A stretch of DNA of 64,000 nucleotides from Cyanobacteria bacterium FACHB-63 (GCA_014695255.1 JACJNX010000016.1:62001-126000), one strand, 5' to 3'; shown: positions 8,424 to 18,119, counted from the first letter of the stretch. The notes: generated by a model not told the origin, from the letters alone. Program-made: numbers and translations.

Positions 8424-9962
8424 ATGGTGATGACGTTGGACGATACAAGCCGAAGCGCGATCGCAACACAGTTATCAGACATGCGATCGCTGCAACAACT
8501 GTTAATTTTTAATGATCAATGCTTAATTAACTTAGTTAACGATGATGAGATCCGCCAGCGACTTCTGAAAATGCTGGAAGACGATCAAAAGAATTTAGGC
8601 ATTCTAGAAACCGTGATTGTTCAGTCTGGTATTGAATCTAAGCCTAAAAGTAGTGTTCAGCAGCAACTACAAGAGCTTCAAGCTCAGATGCAAGAACCTA
8701 AACTGTCTGTGTTTGAGAAAGTCTTTCAGCATGAACTATTGAAGCATCGGCAAACAATGACAGGACTTACCATTCATAAAGCTGCACAGTTGGTTGGGGC
8801 GGATATTGAAGCTGCGATCGTTCCCCTTCACACGGTAAATTTTGAAAATCGCGCCCATCAAGAACAACTCAAAGGCATTTTAGAGATCTTAGGGGTACGG
8901 GAACTGACCGGACAAGAGCCAGATCAGGGACTTTGGGCGCGGGTGGAAGATGCGATCGCTGCACTCACGGGTGTCGCAGGCAGTGTGATTACTCGCACGG
9001 ATGATGAGATGTCGATTCGAGATCTGTTGCTGATGGATCACACTAAGGCAGATATTTTGTTTGCCGAAATTCTGGCAACTGATGATCCGGAAAAGATTCA
9101 AGAGTGCTTTGTTCAACTCTACAAGGATGTCAGCATTCATGGTCTTGCAGAAGAACAGATTGTTTATCATGCGGCTAGTCCTTACTATCGAGCAATGCCG
9201 GACATTGTGGAGCAAACCGATGAGGCGATCGACATGTTAGACGAGGTGCGATCGCTTGATGTGAGAGATCCTGACTTCAAAGCGAAAGTGAAGCAAGTGA
9301 GGCAGGCTGTTCGAGACCATATCAATCAAGAAGAAAAAGATATCTTTCCAATTTTGAAGCACAACTTTAGTCCGGAACAGCAAAAGCAAATGGCAACCGA
9401 CTTCAAAGCCGCAAAAAGCAAGCTACAAGCACACGAGCAGCTTCCATACCTACTGCAACAAACCAGCGATCGTAATCACCATCAATGGGAGGCAGGTTCA
9501 ATGAACGACGCAACAAACAATGCAATGAACAATGCAATGGCTTGGAAACGGATGTTTCGAGTGAAAGCAGTGATTAACTGGATTGAAGCGATCGTTTTCC
9601 TCTTTGCCGATAGTTGGATTCGGAATGCCTTGAATACCGTCCCTCTTATGAATCCTGAATATAACCAACTCTTCTATGGTTTTGTAATTGTGATCGGGAT
9701 TGGTTATTGGTGGGTCGGTCGCGATATTTCTCAAAATCACGACATTGTTAGGTTAGGAATTATTGGTCAATCAAGCGTTTTTGCAATTCTCGCGTATCAC
9801 ACCTTGCTGGGTAAGCTTCACCCGTTTTATCTACTTTCTGGTGTGATTGATCTGACCTTTGCAATTCTGTTTATTGTGTTTCTTTCGACTTATCACGATC
9901 GCGATAAAACTGCTCAATTTCAAGGAAATGAATTCGATAGAGAAAGCTCGGCTCGATATTAA
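8424..9962 (+). CDS. Ferritin-like/hemerythrin protein fused to a membrane domain
   Basis: This is a 512-residue protein starting at ATG 8424, which has an AGAGAGGAA ribosome site just before it; a longer frame back to 8298 overlaps the previous gene and is unlikely. The N-terminal ~150 residues are alpha-helical and ferritin-like. Next is a hemerythrin HHE domain whose iron-ligand pattern is visible (MDHTKAD, SIHGLAEEQIVYH, DHINQEEKDIFP). A short Asn/Ala/Met repeat (NDATNNAMNNAMAW) joins it to a C-terminal domain of about four transmembrane helices. Hemerythrins bind oxygen, nitric oxide or iron, so a membrane-attached sensor or scavenger is likely. The linker looks like a recent gene-fusion seam. 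Confidence 0.82.
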   Translation: MVMTLDDTSRSAIATQLSDMRSLQQLLIFNDQCLINLVNDDEIRQRLLKMLEDDQKNLGILETVIVQSGIESKPKSSVQQQLQELQAQMQEPKLSVFEKVFQHELLKHRQTMTGLTIHKAAQLVGADIEAAIVPLHTVNFENRAHQEQLKGILEILGVRELTGQEPDQGLWARVEDAIAALTGVAGSVITRTDDEMSIRDLLLMDHTKADILFAEILATDDPEKIQECFVQLYKDVSIHGLAEEQIVYHAASPYYRAMPDIVEQTDEAIDMLDEVRSLDVRDPDFKAKVKQVRQAVRDHINQEEKDIFPILKHNFSPEQQKQMATDFKAAKSKLQAHEQLPYLLQQTSDRNHHQWEAGSMNDATNNAMNNAMAWKRMFRVKAVINWIEAIVFLFADSWIRNALNTVPLMNPEYNQLFYGFVIVIGIGYWWVGRDISQNHDIVRLGIIGQSSVFAILAYHTLLGKLHPFYLLSGVIDLTFAILFIVFLSTYHDRDKTAQFQGNEFDRESSARY

Positions 9963-10013
9963 AGCCGGGTCGCCCTCTAAATCTCACGGCTGATTCATTC
10001 TCCTGAACTGATC

Positions 10014-10051
10014 AAAAAACTCCCACGATCGCTGTAATCTGCCGTGGGAGT
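10014..10051 (-). terminator. Rho-independent terminator of bioB
   Basis: Read on the minus strand, a 9-bp stem ACTCCCACG/CGTGGGAGT closes a 15-nt loop and is followed directly by six T residues. It begins 8 bp after the bioB stop codon. This is the clearest intrinsic terminator in the window. Confidence 0.85.
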
Positions 10052-10058
10052 CTGAACC

Positions 10059-11009
10059 TTAAAGCGGTTTCGGCATCATTCCCAATCGATCGATAATCAG
10101 TTCCTCATCGTGCGATCGCTCTGGATTCGGAGCCGTCAACAGCTTTGCACCCGTAAAAATCGAGTTTGCCCCCGCAAAGAAACACATGGCTTGCAGTTCA
10201 TCACTCATTTGAGTTCTACCTGCGGACAATCTCACCATCGCTTTCGGAAACAGAATCCGCGTGGTCGCAATCATTCGCACCAAAGCAATCCCATCGATCG
10301 GAGTTGCACTCTCAAGCGGTGTCCCGTCAATTGGAATCAAGGCATTGATTGGAATGGATTCGGGTGACGGATCAAACGTCGTCAGAGTTTCGAGCAGCGA
10401 AAGCCGATCGTTCACCGATTCACCCAATCCCAAAATTCCACCACAACACACCGAAATTCCTGCCTCACTCACCGCCCGAATCGTCTCTAAGCGATCCTGA
10501 TAAGTCCGAGTGGTAATAATCTTGTCGTAGTATTCTGCGGACGTATCCAAATTGTGATTGTAGGCTGTTAGCCCTGCTGCTTTAAGTTGTTGTGCCTGAT
10601 GCGGCTTGAGCATTCCAAGCGTACAGCAAACTTCTAGATCCAGCGCTGCCACCTGACGCACCATTTCCAGAACGCGATCGAACTGTGCCCCGTCTCGCAC
10701 CTCTCGCCAAGCCGCTCCCATACAAAACCGCGTTGATCCACCTGCTTTTGCCGCCTTTGCTTCTTCAAGCACCGAATCAATCTCCATCAGCGGTTCCGGC
10801 TTCAAGCCCGTATTGTGATGCACACTCTGAGCACAATAGCCGCAATCTTCAGGACAAGCGCCACTCTTGATATTTCCCAGCGTGCAAAACTGTACCGTGC
10901 GCGGATCGTGGTGTTCGCGATGAACGCGCTGCGCCTCAAACAGCAGATCAGGGAACGGCTGATGATAAATTTGGGCAATCCGATCGCGAGTTTGAACAGC
11001 AGCAATCAT
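10059..11009 (-). CDS. bioB: Biotin synthase
   Basis: BioB is a radical-SAM enzyme that inserts sulfur into dethiobiotin in the last step of biotin synthesis. The 316-residue protein has the radical-SAM cysteines Cys52, Cys56 and Cys59 in GACPEDCGYCAQS, the YNHNLDTS motif, and the further cysteines (RFCMGAAWR, LEVCCTLGM, CCGGILGLGE) and Arg (RLSAGR) that hold the auxiliary [2Fe-2S] cluster. Length and motifs are full. It is divergent from bioY across a 101-bp spacer, so one control region may serve synthesis and uptake. A strong terminator follows the gene. Confidence 0.97.
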   Translation of the reverse strand: MIAAVQTRDRIAQIYHQPFPDLLFEAQRVHREHHDPRTVQFCTLGNIKSGACPEDCGYCAQSVHHNTGLKPEPLMEIDSVLEEAKAAKAGGSTRFCMGAAWREVRDGAQFDRVLEMVRQVAALDLEVCCTLGMLKPHQAQQLKAAGLTAYNHNLDTSAEYYDKIITTRTYQDRLETIRAVSEAGISVCCGGILGLGESVNDRLSLLETLTTFDPSPESIPINALIPIDGTPLESATPIDGIALVRMIATTRILFPKAMVRLSAGRTQMSDELQAMCFFAGANSIFTGAKLLTAPNPERSHDEELIIDRLGMMPKPL

Positions 11010-11110
11010 AAGTCAACCGACAAAAGACGATTCTTTATCATCATCGATTCTGCCGTGCGATACAATCTCCACTGCCGGATTTTGCGATTGGCGCTTCTCG
11101 TACACGACCT

Positions 11111-11758
11111 ATGGACAATTTCTCCACAATGACTCGTACTCCTTACCGCCGCTCTCCGGTTCGATCGCGCCCCCGATTTCGGATCACAATCACCGATTTG
11201 ATGTGGGCACTGATTGGGCTAATGTTGACGATCGGAGGAACGTTGCTGAGGGCATCAATTGTGGGGCTTCCCTGGTCGTCGCAATCGGTTCCGCTGTATT
11301 TTCTCGGTGTCAGCTATCAAATCGGAGCCGTGCTGCTCGTGGGCTGTCTCGGTGGGAAAAATGCGGCAGTCATGTCACAAATTGCCTATCTGACGCTAGG
11401 GCTGGCAGGACTTCCAGTGTTCTCGCAAGGGGGCGGGCTTCAGTACGTCAGCGCTCCTAGCTTTGGGTACTTACTGGGATTTGTTCCGGGCGCTTGGATT
11501 TGCGGCTATCTTGCATTCAAAACAGTACCCCGCTTGGAAACTCTCGCATTTAGCGGGCTTTGTGGGCTATTCGTGATTCACTTGGTCGGCATTCTATACT
11601 TGCTGGTCGGTTCGATGCTGCGCTGGGTGGATCTGGGAACGGCTTCGATTTGGCAAGCGTTTCTCACCTATTCCGTGAATTTACTGCCGGGACAATTCGC
11701 CGTGACTTGCGCGATCGCTGTTCTAGCCTTGGTGCTGCGCCGCATCATGTTTTACTAA
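11111..11758 (+). CDS. bioY: Biotin transporter BioY
   Basis: This is a 215-residue membrane protein with six hydrophobic segments and the BioY signature: the GLPVFSQGGGLQYVSAPSFG stretch, followed by GYLLGFVPGAWICGYLA. BioY is the substrate-binding S component of ECF-type biotin importers; no EcfA/EcfT genes are in the window. The N-terminus may be six codons shorter (ATG 11129). It is divergent from bioB and only 51 bp from lspA, with which it may be co-transcribed. Confidence 0.92.
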   Translation: MDNFSTMTRTPYRRSPVRSRPRFRITITDLMWALIGLMLTIGGTLLRASIVGLPWSSQSVPLYFLGVSYQIGAVLLVGCLGGKNAAVMSQIAYLTLGLAGLPVFSQGGGLQYVSAPSFGYLLGFVPGAWICGYLAFKTVPRLETLAFSGLCGLFVIHLVGILYLLVGSMLRWVDLGTASIWQAFLTYSVNLLPGQFAVTCAIAVLALVLRRIMFY

Positions 11759-11809
11759 GCGGATCAATTTTCTGTGAGAATTGGAATCTGCTCCTCTTAC
11801 CGTCACGCC

Positions 11810-12328
11810 ATGCTAAAAAACCGCTTTTTCTGGATTGCCGCGATCGCGGGATTGATCATCGATCGGCTCACCAAGCTAATCGTGGTCAGAACGATGGCGC
11901 TGACGATTCCGCCTCAGGATATTCCAGTCATTCCAGGGATTTTGCACTGGGTTTATGTGATTAACGATGGAGCCGCATTTGGCATTCTCTCTGGGAGTCC
12001 AATCTTGCGATGGCTATCCTTGTTAGCGAGTGTCGCGCTGATGGCGTGGGCATGGTTTGGTAGACGGATGCCACGCTGGGAGCAGATCGGCTATGGCTTG
12101 ATTCTGAGCGGAGCGCTAGGCAACGGTATCGATCGCTTTGTGTTGGGTCATGTGGTCGATTTTATTAAAGTTCCGTTTGTGTATGTCCCTTATCCAAGTC
12201 CGTTTCCGCGCTTCGTCTGGATTCAATTTCCGATTTTTAACTTTGCCGATATTTTCATCAATGTCGGGATTATCTGCTTGTTAATCGGAATTTATCGCAC
12301 CCCCGATCCACAAAAGCATCCAAATTAA
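11810..12328 (+). CDS. lspA: Lipoprotein signal peptidase (signal peptidase II)
   Basis: This aspartic protease of the inner membrane removes signal peptides from prolipoproteins. From ATG 11810 it has 172 residues, four transmembrane helices and both conserved blocks, GNGIDRFVLGHVVDFI and FPIFNFADIFINVG, giving the catalytic pair Asp117 and Asp147. A GTG at 11774 would add twelve polar residues before the first helix and is less likely. A probable substrate, the DUF3153 lipoprotein at 34.6 kb, is in this window. Confidence 0.94.
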   Translation: MLKNRFFWIAAIAGLIIDRLTKLIVVRTMALTIPPQDIPVIPGILHWVYVINDGAAFGILSGSPILRWLSLLASVALMAWAWFGRRMPRWEQIGYGLILSGALGNGIDRFVLGHVVDFIKVPFVYVPYPSPFPRFVWIQFPIFNFADIFINVGIICLLIGIYRTPDPQKHPN

Positions 12329-12518
12329 ATCCGTAATGCTTCGAGTCTTCTAATAAACTTTCCGTGAATTCTTCCCGGTTAACGAGGCAAAGTCGGAGAA
12401 AACAAGGTAGTTGTCAGAATAACTGCGCGTTCTCCGTTTAGGATTGCTCCGTTGCAATTCCAGACTTAGGGTATGCTGCATAGCTAGATCGAGCCATCCC
12501 GCTAAGGTTTACCCCAGC

Positions 12519-13883
12519 ATGACGACCAATCGTTTTCTCAAACAGGCACTGCGCGTTTCGCGATCGTATTCGCGCCGTCTTCCTTATCGAGCGGGTCACT
12601 GGTTTAAGTGGCTGTCTCCGGGTTTGCTCGTCAAGCGCTGGATGTTTATCAGCGTCAGCGGCATTGTAATGGTGTTACTGGGCGTAGCAATCTGGAGCCG
12701 ACTGACTCCGGTGTATTACATCATGCAGTTCTCCGGTGAGTTGCTAGAGTTAATTACGCGCCTGATTCCGAACTACATTAGTGGACCGCTGGTGCTGATT
12801 TTGGGATTGCTGCTGGTATTTTGGGGACAGACGCGCACGTTTGGATCGATTACCGAAGTTTTGATGAGCGATCGCGATGAAGAGTTAGTTGATGTGCTGA
12901 TTAGCCACCGCAAGCTGAATCGAGGCGCGAAAATTGTCACGATCGGGGGCGGAACCGGGCTATCGACGCTGCTGCGGGGACTTAAGGCCATTAGCGCAAA
13001 TATCACGGCGATCGTCACGGTGGCGGATGACGGCGGCTCATCGGGGCGCTTGCGGCGCGAAATTGGCGTGTTGCCTCCGGGAGATATTCGCAACTGTATT
13101 GCGGCACTGGCAGACGAAGAAAAACTTCTAACCGAACTGTTTCAATATCGATTCAAAGCAGGCGATGGTCTGGTTGGACATAGTTTTGGGAATCTATTTC
13201 TCACGGTACTCAGTGACATTACCGGAGATTTTGAAAGAGCGATCGCTGCGAGTTCCAAAGTGTTAGCGATTCGCGGTCAGGTGTTACCCGCAACCCTGAG
13301 CGATGTGAAACTGTGGGCAGAACTCGCTGATGGTCGCTACGTTGAAGGCGAATCGAGCATCACTGAAGCGCGAGGAAAAATCATTCGGATTGGCTGTAAA
13401 CCCGACAATCCGCCCGCTCTACCCAAAGCGATCGACGCGATCGAGGACGCGGACTATATCGTGATCGGGCCTGGAAGCCTTTACACCAGCGTCATTCCCA
13501 ATTTACTGGTGCCTGAAATTGCTGAGGCGATCGCGGCTCGGCAAGTTCCCTGCATTTATATTTGCAACATCATGACGCAACCCGGAGAAACCGATGATTA
13601 TTCAGTCGCGGATCATATTCGGGCAATCGATCAAGCTTGTGGACAGCAATTATTCGATTCGGTCTTAGTGCAAAAAACGCCGCCTTCGTCCAAGGCGCTC
13701 TTACGGTACGCTCAAGAACAATCGCACCCTGTCGATCTCGATGCCGATCGAGTGATGCAGCTCGGACGAAGAGTGATTCGCGCCAACATCATGACCGAGG
13801 ATGGAGAAACAGGTTATGTGCGTCATGATTCGCGCAAGCTTGCACGGGTCATTCTTCGCTGGTATGAACGCTCAAGACAATGA
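12519..13883 (+). CDS. YvcK/CofD-like family protein with N-terminal membrane anchor
   Basis: This is a 454-residue protein. Two transmembrane segments (~41-60 and 88-104) precede a YvcK/CofD-like Rossmann domain beginning with [18 protein letters not shown] and including [16 protein letters not shown] and [12 protein letters not shown]. In Bacillus, YvcK (GlmR) binds UDP-GlcNAc and links carbon flux to cell-wall synthesis. The membrane-anchored form is common in cyanobacteria, but its activity there is not established. The start at ATG 12519 is used because the alternative TTG 75 bp upstream adds a non-conserved stretch. The stop overlaps the tsaE start as ATGA. Confidence 0.88.
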   Translation: MTTNRFLKQALRVSRSYSRRLPYRAGHWFKWLSPGLLVKRWMFISVSGIVMVLLGVAIWSRLTPVYYIMQFSGELLELITRLIPNYISGPLVLILGLLLVFWGQTRTFGSITEVLMSDRDEELVDVLISHRKLNRGAKIVTIGGGTGLSTLLRGLKAISANITAIVTVADDGGSSGRLRREIGVLPPGDIRNCIAALADEEKLLTELFQYRFKAGDGLVGHSFGNLFLTVLSDITGDFERAIAASSKVLAIRGQVLPATLSDVKLWAELADGRYVEGESSITEARGKIIRIGCKPDNPPALPKAIDAIEDADYIVIGPGSLYTSVIPNLLVPEIAEAIAARQVPCIYICNIMTQPGETDDYSVADHIRAIDQACGQQLFDSVLVQKTPPSSKALLRYAQEQSHPVDLDADRVMQLGRRVIRANIMTEDGETGYVRHDSRKLARVILRWYERSRQ

Positions 13884-14338
13884 AAACGATCGACCTCAAA
13901 ACCGCCGCCGATACCCGATCGCTCGGTCTTCAGTTCGGGCAGCAATTACCCGCTGGAACGGTGCTTTTATTGCAAGGCGATTTAGGCAGCGGCAAGACTT
14001 CTTTTGTGCAGGCAATCGGTGAGGGATTGGGGATCGAAGACTCGATCGAAAGCCCGACATTCACCTTGATTAACGAATACCTTAGCGGACGAGTGCCGCT
14101 TTATCACTTCGATCTGTACCGATTAGAGCCGCACCAAACCGCTATGCTTTACCCTGAAATCTACTGGGAAGGCATCGAAGTAGAGCCGGGAATCTGCGCG
14201 ATCGAATGGGCAGAACGACTCGCCTATAAACCAGAGTCCTATCTGGAAATTTCTTTAAGCTATCAAGACACCGGACGCAAGGTAGAAATTCGGGCGATCG
14301 GCGCAGCAGTCATTCCGAATTTAGAATTCCGAACTTAG
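13880..14338 (+). CDS. tsaE: tRNA threonylcarbamoyladenosine biosynthesis ATPase TsaE
   Basis: TsaE is the ATPase partner of TsaB/TsaD in making the universal t6A modification at position 37 of ANN-decoding tRNAs. The 152-residue protein has Walker [10 protein letters not shown] (Lys39), the [10 protein letters not shown] motif, HFDLYRL and the EWAERL block, all diagnostic of the YjeE/TsaE family. Its ATG overlaps the previous stop codon by four bases, indicating translational coupling. Confidence 0.95.
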   Translation: MKTIDLKTAADTRSLGLQFGQQLPAGTVLLLQGDLGSGKTSFVQAIGEGLGIEDSIESPTFTLINEYLSGRVPLYHFDLYRLEPHQTAMLYPEIYWEGIEVEPGICAIEWAERLAYKPESYLEISLSYQDTGRKVEIRAIGAAVIPNLEFRT

Positions 14339-14370
14339 AATTAAGAAAGTTGCCCTTTCTCGCGTGTCTT

Positions 14371-15570
14371 ATGTCTCACACTCCTGCAAAAGTTTGTATT
14401 CTCGGTGGTGGCTTCGGGGGCTTGTACACTGCGCTCCGTTTGCATGGTCTCCCTTGGACAAAGACCGAGAAACCAGAAATTACGATCATCGATTCGCGCG
14501 ATCGCTTTGTGTTCTCTCCGCTGCTCTACGAAGTCGTGACCGGAGAACTGCAATCGTGGGAAGTCGCGCCCCCTTACGAAGAACTGCTCGAAGGCACGTC
14601 GATCCGCTTCCGTCAGTCGGCGGTGGCTGAAATTAACATCGAAACGCAGCAAGTCCGGCTAGAGAACGGCGGATTGCTCGATTACGATCGCCTGGTTTTA
14701 GCGATGGGCGGCGAAACACCGTTGGATCTCGTTCCCGGCGCGGCAGAATTTGCGATTCCGTTTAGAACAATTCAAGATGCCTACCGCCTAGAGGATCGCC
14801 TCAGACAGCTAGAAACGTCAGATGCCGATAAGATTCGGGTTGCGATCGTTGGAGCGGGCTACAGTGGCGTAGAACTCGCTTGCAAACTTGCCGATAAGCT
14901 CGGCGATCGCGGTCGGGTTCGGTTGATTGAACTTTCAGATCAAATTTTGCGATCGTCCTCTCCGCATAATCGCGAAGCTGCCACGCAAGCTCTTGAAAAG
15001 CGCGGCATTTGGACAGATTTAGAAACTTCAGTGGAATCAATTACCGCTGACAGTATCTCGCTGCTCTACAAAGGCGTGGTCGATACGATTCCCGTCGATT
15101 TGGTGCTTTGGACGATCGGCACTCGCATGAATGAGGTTGTGAAGAATCTACCCCTCAAGCAAAATTCACGCGATCAAATCGTCGTTATGCCCACGCTACA
15201 AGTTGTCGATCGTCCTGAGATTTTCGCGATTGGGGATCTTGCCGACTGCAAAGATGCCGACAATCAGCAAGTTCCCTCTACGGCTCAGGCGGCATTCCAG
15301 CAATCCGATTACGCAGGCTGGAATATTTGGGCATCGCTCAGCGATCGACCGCTTCTGCCTTTCCGTTATCAATATCTTGGTGAAATGATGACTCTGGGCA
15401 TCAATGAAGCGACTCTTACGGGGCTTGGGATTCAACTCGATGGCACCCTAGCTCATCTGGTTCGCCGCTTAGCTTACCTAAATCGAATGCCAACCCTCAG
15501 ACATCAACTCCGCGTTGGGTTCAACTGGATCACCCGCCCGATCGTCAACACCTTGACCCAAAACAATTGA
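14371..15570 (+). CDS. ndbB: Type II NAD(P)H dehydrogenase, NdbB-like (demethylphylloquinone reductase)
   Basis: This is a 399-residue FAD/NAD(P) oxidoreductase. The N-terminal FAD loop is CILGGGFGGLYTALRL, the second Rossmann loop VAIVGAGYSGVELACKL, and the FAD-closing motif EIFAIGDLADCKD. The overall pattern, including SPLLYEVVTGELQSWEVAPP, DLVLWTIGT and the C-terminal RRLAYLNRMPTLRHQ, matches from memory Synechocystis NdbB (slr1743), which reduces demethylphylloquinone before methylation by MenG. MenG is encoded 48 kb away in this window. ATG 14371 is preferred to a TTG at 14350 because the FAD strand then starts at residue 8. It follows tsaE by 32 bp. Confidence 0.85.
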   Translation: MSHTPAKVCILGGGFGGLYTALRLHGLPWTKTEKPEITIIDSRDRFVFSPLLYEVVTGELQSWEVAPPYEELLEGTSIRFRQSAVAEINIETQQVRLENGGLLDYDRLVLAMGGETPLDLVPGAAEFAIPFRTIQDAYRLEDRLRQLETSDADKIRVAIVGAGYSGVELACKLADKLGDRGRVRLIELSDQILRSSSPHNREAATQALEKRGIWTDLETSVESITADSISLLYKGVVDTIPVDLVLWTIGTRMNEVVKNLPLKQNSRDQIVVMPTLQVVDRPEIFAIGDLADCKDADNQQVPSTAQAAFQQSDYAGWNIWASLSDRPLLPFRYQYLGEMMTLGINEATLTGLGIQLDGTLAHLVRRLAYLNRMPTLRHQLRVGFNWITRPIVNTLTQNN

Positions 15571-15613
15571 TAATAGGGATTCGATTCTTTGTTGAGTTTG
15601 GCATGATCGAGCG

Positions 15614-16255
15614 ATGAAGCGTCCCCGTGTGGTGTTTTTTGATGCAGTTGGCACACTGTTTGGGGTGCGCGGCAGTGTCGGTCAAGTGTATCGTGACATT
15701 GCTCAGAAGTACGGGGTCGAAGTCAATGCTGGCGTAATTGATAGCGCCTTTTACGAAGCGTTTAAAGCGTCCCCGCCTTGCACTTTTCCGGGAGTGGATA
15801 TCTTAGAAATTCCGCAGCTTGAGCAGCAGTGGTGGAACACGATCGCGCAGCAGACCTTCGATCGAGCGGGCGTGTTACACCAGTTCGAGGATTTTTCTGG
15901 CTTTTTCTCCGATTTGTATGTGCATTTCGAGACGGCGAAGCCTTGGATCATTTATCCCGATACAGTTCCAACCCTGACAAAACTCCGGAGTCTCAGCATT
16001 CCACTAGGCATTCTCTCGAATTTCGATTCTCGACTGTATAAAGTTCTCAGAGCGCTAGATCTAGCAGATTTCTTTGCATCGATTACCATCTCAACAGAAG
16101 CGGGAGTCGCAAAACCTGACCCGAAGATTTTTGCGATCGCGCTTGCTAAACATCAATGTGAACCTGACGATGCGTGGCACATTGGCGACAGTCTGCAAGA
16201 AGACTACGAAGCCGCCAACGCTGCGGGATTGAGAGGAATCTTGCTCAGTCGATAA
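15614..16255 (+). CDS. HAD-superfamily hydrolase (subfamily IA)
   Basis: This 213-residue HAD phosphatase-like protein has all four motifs: FFDAVGTLFG (nucleophile Asp; the usual DxDGT reads DAVGT), ILSNFDSRL, the lysine in GVAKPDPKIF, and HIGDSLQEDYEAA. The DxV form, in which the second Asp is replaced, occurs in the HDHD3-like group and removes the usual general acid, so the substrate and even phosphatase activity are uncertain. It is probably cytosolic. It is convergent with rpsF. Confidence 0.87.
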   Translation: MKRPRVVFFDAVGTLFGVRGSVGQVYRDIAQKYGVEVNAGVIDSAFYEAFKASPPCTFPGVDILEIPQLEQQWWNTIAQQTFDRAGVLHQFEDFSGFFSDLYVHFETAKPWIIYPDTVPTLTKLRSLSIPLGILSNFDSRLYKVLRALDLADFFASITISTEAGVAKPDPKIFAIALAKHQCEPDDAWHIGDSLQEDYEAANAAGLRGILLSR

Positions 16256-16278
16256 GATTGGGCTGAAAATTTTTCATC

Positions 16279-16314
16279 AAAAAATCTCCGGCTTCGGAAT
16301 GAAACCGGAGATTT
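16279..16314 (-). terminator. Rho-independent terminator of rpsF
   Basis: A 10-bp stem AAATCTCCGG/CCGGAGATTT, read on the minus strand, ends in a run of six T residues. It lies 22 bp after the rpsF stop. No T-run follows on the plus strand, so it serves rpsF. Confidence 0.85.
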
Positions 16315-16336
16315 CTAAACTGCAAACCGCGAAATG

Positions 16337-16654
16337 CTAAGCCTCAACCACCTCAGCGACTTCCGGCTCCTCTTGCTTCACCGTCAAATACCGAACCACC
16401 TCGGTACTTAACCGCATTGCTCGCTCCATCGGCGCAATCTGGTTGCCGTTCGCCCGGAAATTCATCTGAACATAAATTCCTTCGCGCAGTCTATCAATCT
16501 CGTAAGCCAACCGCCGCTTACCCCGATGCTGAGTCTCGATAATCTCCCCACCGTTTTCTCTCAACATCGATTGATACTTCTCGATCGCCTGATCAACCGC
16601 TTCGTCCCCGATGTCAGGACGTAAAATATACATCGTTTCGTACAACTGGCTCAT
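16337..16654 (-). CDS. rpsF: 30S ribosomal protein S6
   Basis: This 105-residue ribosomal protein binds 16S rRNA in the platform of the small subunit. The start ETMYILRPD, the [22 protein letters not shown] strand pair (conserved RNA-binding region) and the acidic tail are typical of S6. A strong Shine-Dalgarno, AAGGAG, sits 7 nt before the ATG. The gene stands alone here, not next to rpsR, and has its own terminator. Confidence 0.97.
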   Translation of the reverse strand: MSQLYETMYILRPDIGDEAVDQAIEKYQSMLRENGGEIIETQHRGKRRLAYEIDRLREGIYVQMNFRANGNQIAPMERAMRLSTEVVRYLTVKQEEPEVAEVVEA

Positions 16655-16845
16655 TAAACAACTCCTTACGGACTAAATGGCTCTTTCAAGTTATTTGGGC
16701 AACCGCATAAATTAGTAATTCGCACTTGATTTAGGCAGAGAAACCCCAATAATGAAAGGGCAAGGAATTACAATTCTATACCAGTTTCCCGTGAATTCGT
16801 CGCGCTCATTGATCTGGTCTACCTCTATCGATTCTGGTTATTCTT

Positions 16846-17637
16846 ATGGCACAGCGTTATGTCCGCGTTCAAACTCCTGACGGCAAAATCTACTATGGAT
16901 TGCTGCAAATCGATCGCACCGTTCAGGTTTTAGACGCTCCCCCCTGGCTAAAAGGACAACCGACCGATCAGCACCTCACCGACTACCATCTGCTTGCCCC
17001 TTGTGCGCCCTCAAAAATCATTGCCGTGGGCAAAAATTACGCAGACCACGCCGCAGAAATGGGAACCCCAGTCCCCCAAGAGCCGCTCTTATTTCTCAAG
17101 CCTCCGACGACGGTGATTGCGCTGGATGCCGAAATTCTATATCCCGCTCAATCTCAGCGGGTTGACTATGAAGGCGAATTAGCGATCGTCATCGGCGATC
17201 GCGTCAAAGATTGCTCTCCCCAAGAGGCACATAGCAAAATTTGGGGCTACACGATCGCCAACGATGTCACAGCGCGAGATTTGCAAAAGAAAGACGGTCA
17301 GTGGACACGCGCTAAAGGCTTCGATACGTTCTGTCCGTTAGGCCCTTGGATCGTGCGTGAAATTAATCCCGATGCGCGGCTGCAAACCTTTCTCAACGAG
17401 CATCCAGTGCAGTCGGCTTCGATCGGAGACATGGTGTTCTCACCGGATATGCTCGTGTCCTACATCAGCCAGATTATGACGTTGCTTCCGGGAGATGTGA
17501 TTCTCACCGGAACTCCAGAAGGCGTTGGGGCAATGCAAGCAGGCGATCGCGTTCGAGTCGAAATCGAAGGGATTGGATTTCTCGAAAACGCGGTCAGCTT
17601 GCGATCGCCGCTTTATCAAACTCAGCTACAGGATTAG
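16846..17637 (+). CDS. Fumarylacetoacetate hydrolase (FAH) family protein
   Basis: This is a 263-residue FAH-fold enzyme. Conserved pieces are IIAVGKNYADHAAEMG, the metal ligands in VDYEGELAIVIG, NDVTARDLQKKDGQW followed by RAKGFDTFCPLGPW, and GDVILTGTPEGVG. The family includes fumarylpyruvate and acylpyruvate hydrolases and oxaloacetate decarboxylase-type enzymes acting on 2,4-diketo acids with Mg2+/Mn2+. In cyanobacteria, acylpyruvase or oxaloacetate decarboxylase activity is more likely than aromatic catabolism. It overlaps the end of the convergent Tic20 gene by four bases. Confidence 0.9.
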   Translation: MAQRYVRVQTPDGKIYYGLLQIDRTVQVLDAPPWLKGQPTDQHLTDYHLLAPCAPSKIIAVGKNYADHAAEMGTPVPQEPLLFLKPPTTVIALDAEILYPAQSQRVDYEGELAIVIGDRVKDCSPQEAHSKIWGYTIANDVTARDLQKKDGQWTRAKGFDTFCPLGPWIVREINPDARLQTFLNEHPVQSASIGDMVFSPDMLVSYISQIMTLLPGDVILTGTPEGVGAMQAGDRVRVEIEGIGFLENAVSLRSPLYQTQLQD

Positions 17638-18119
17638 CGGACGTAGGTGTAAACGGCATCCGAGATCGTGGGAATCTCGGCATAGCGCCCTAGAACGGTT
17701 TGAACGATCGAGTATCCAACGGCTGCAATCATGCCTAAGAAAACAGCATTGAACAGCGTTTGGGTGAGCAGTGTCCCGAATACCGGAGAGAGTGCAAACT
17801 GCCAGATAATCTCGACCAAGCTCAGCACAATTCCAAAGAAGATCGCCTGTAACGTATTGAATCGAATAAAGTGCGGAACATTTTCGTTCCTGACGACAAG
17901 AATAAACAGTCCTAGAAAGACAATGAATGGCACAAAACCTGTGTAAATCGAGAGTAGAGGTCTGAGCGGCGTTTCAACCAGCACAATCAGTGGACTCAGA
18001 ACAGAGCCTGTGACCTTCAGAATCTGTCCCACAAAGCGCAGGACATCCAACAGCGGCAAAAGATAGACCAGAGAGGCAAAGATGCGATCGGACACCGTTG
18101 TAGATCCGCGCCACGACAT
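17634..18119 (-). CDS. Tic20-family membrane protein
   Basis: This 161-residue protein has four hydrophobic helices and the Tic20 pattern: SDRIFASLVYLLPLLDVLRFG-like first helix, then PFIVFLGLFILVVRNENVPHFIRFNTLQAIF. The plant homologue is part of the protein import channel of the chloroplast inner envelope. The cyanobacterial function is unclear. The final TISDAVYTYVR tail is also typical. It is monocistronic on the minus strand. Confidence 0.88.
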   Translation of the reverse strand: MSWRGSTTVSDRIFASLVYLLPLLDVLRFVGQILKVTGSVLSPLIVLVETPLRPLLSIYTGFVPFIVFLGLFILVVRNENVPHFIRFNTLQAIFFGIVLSLVEIIWQFALSPVFGTLLTQTLFNAVFLGMIAAVGYSIVQTVLGRYAEIPTISDAVYTYVR

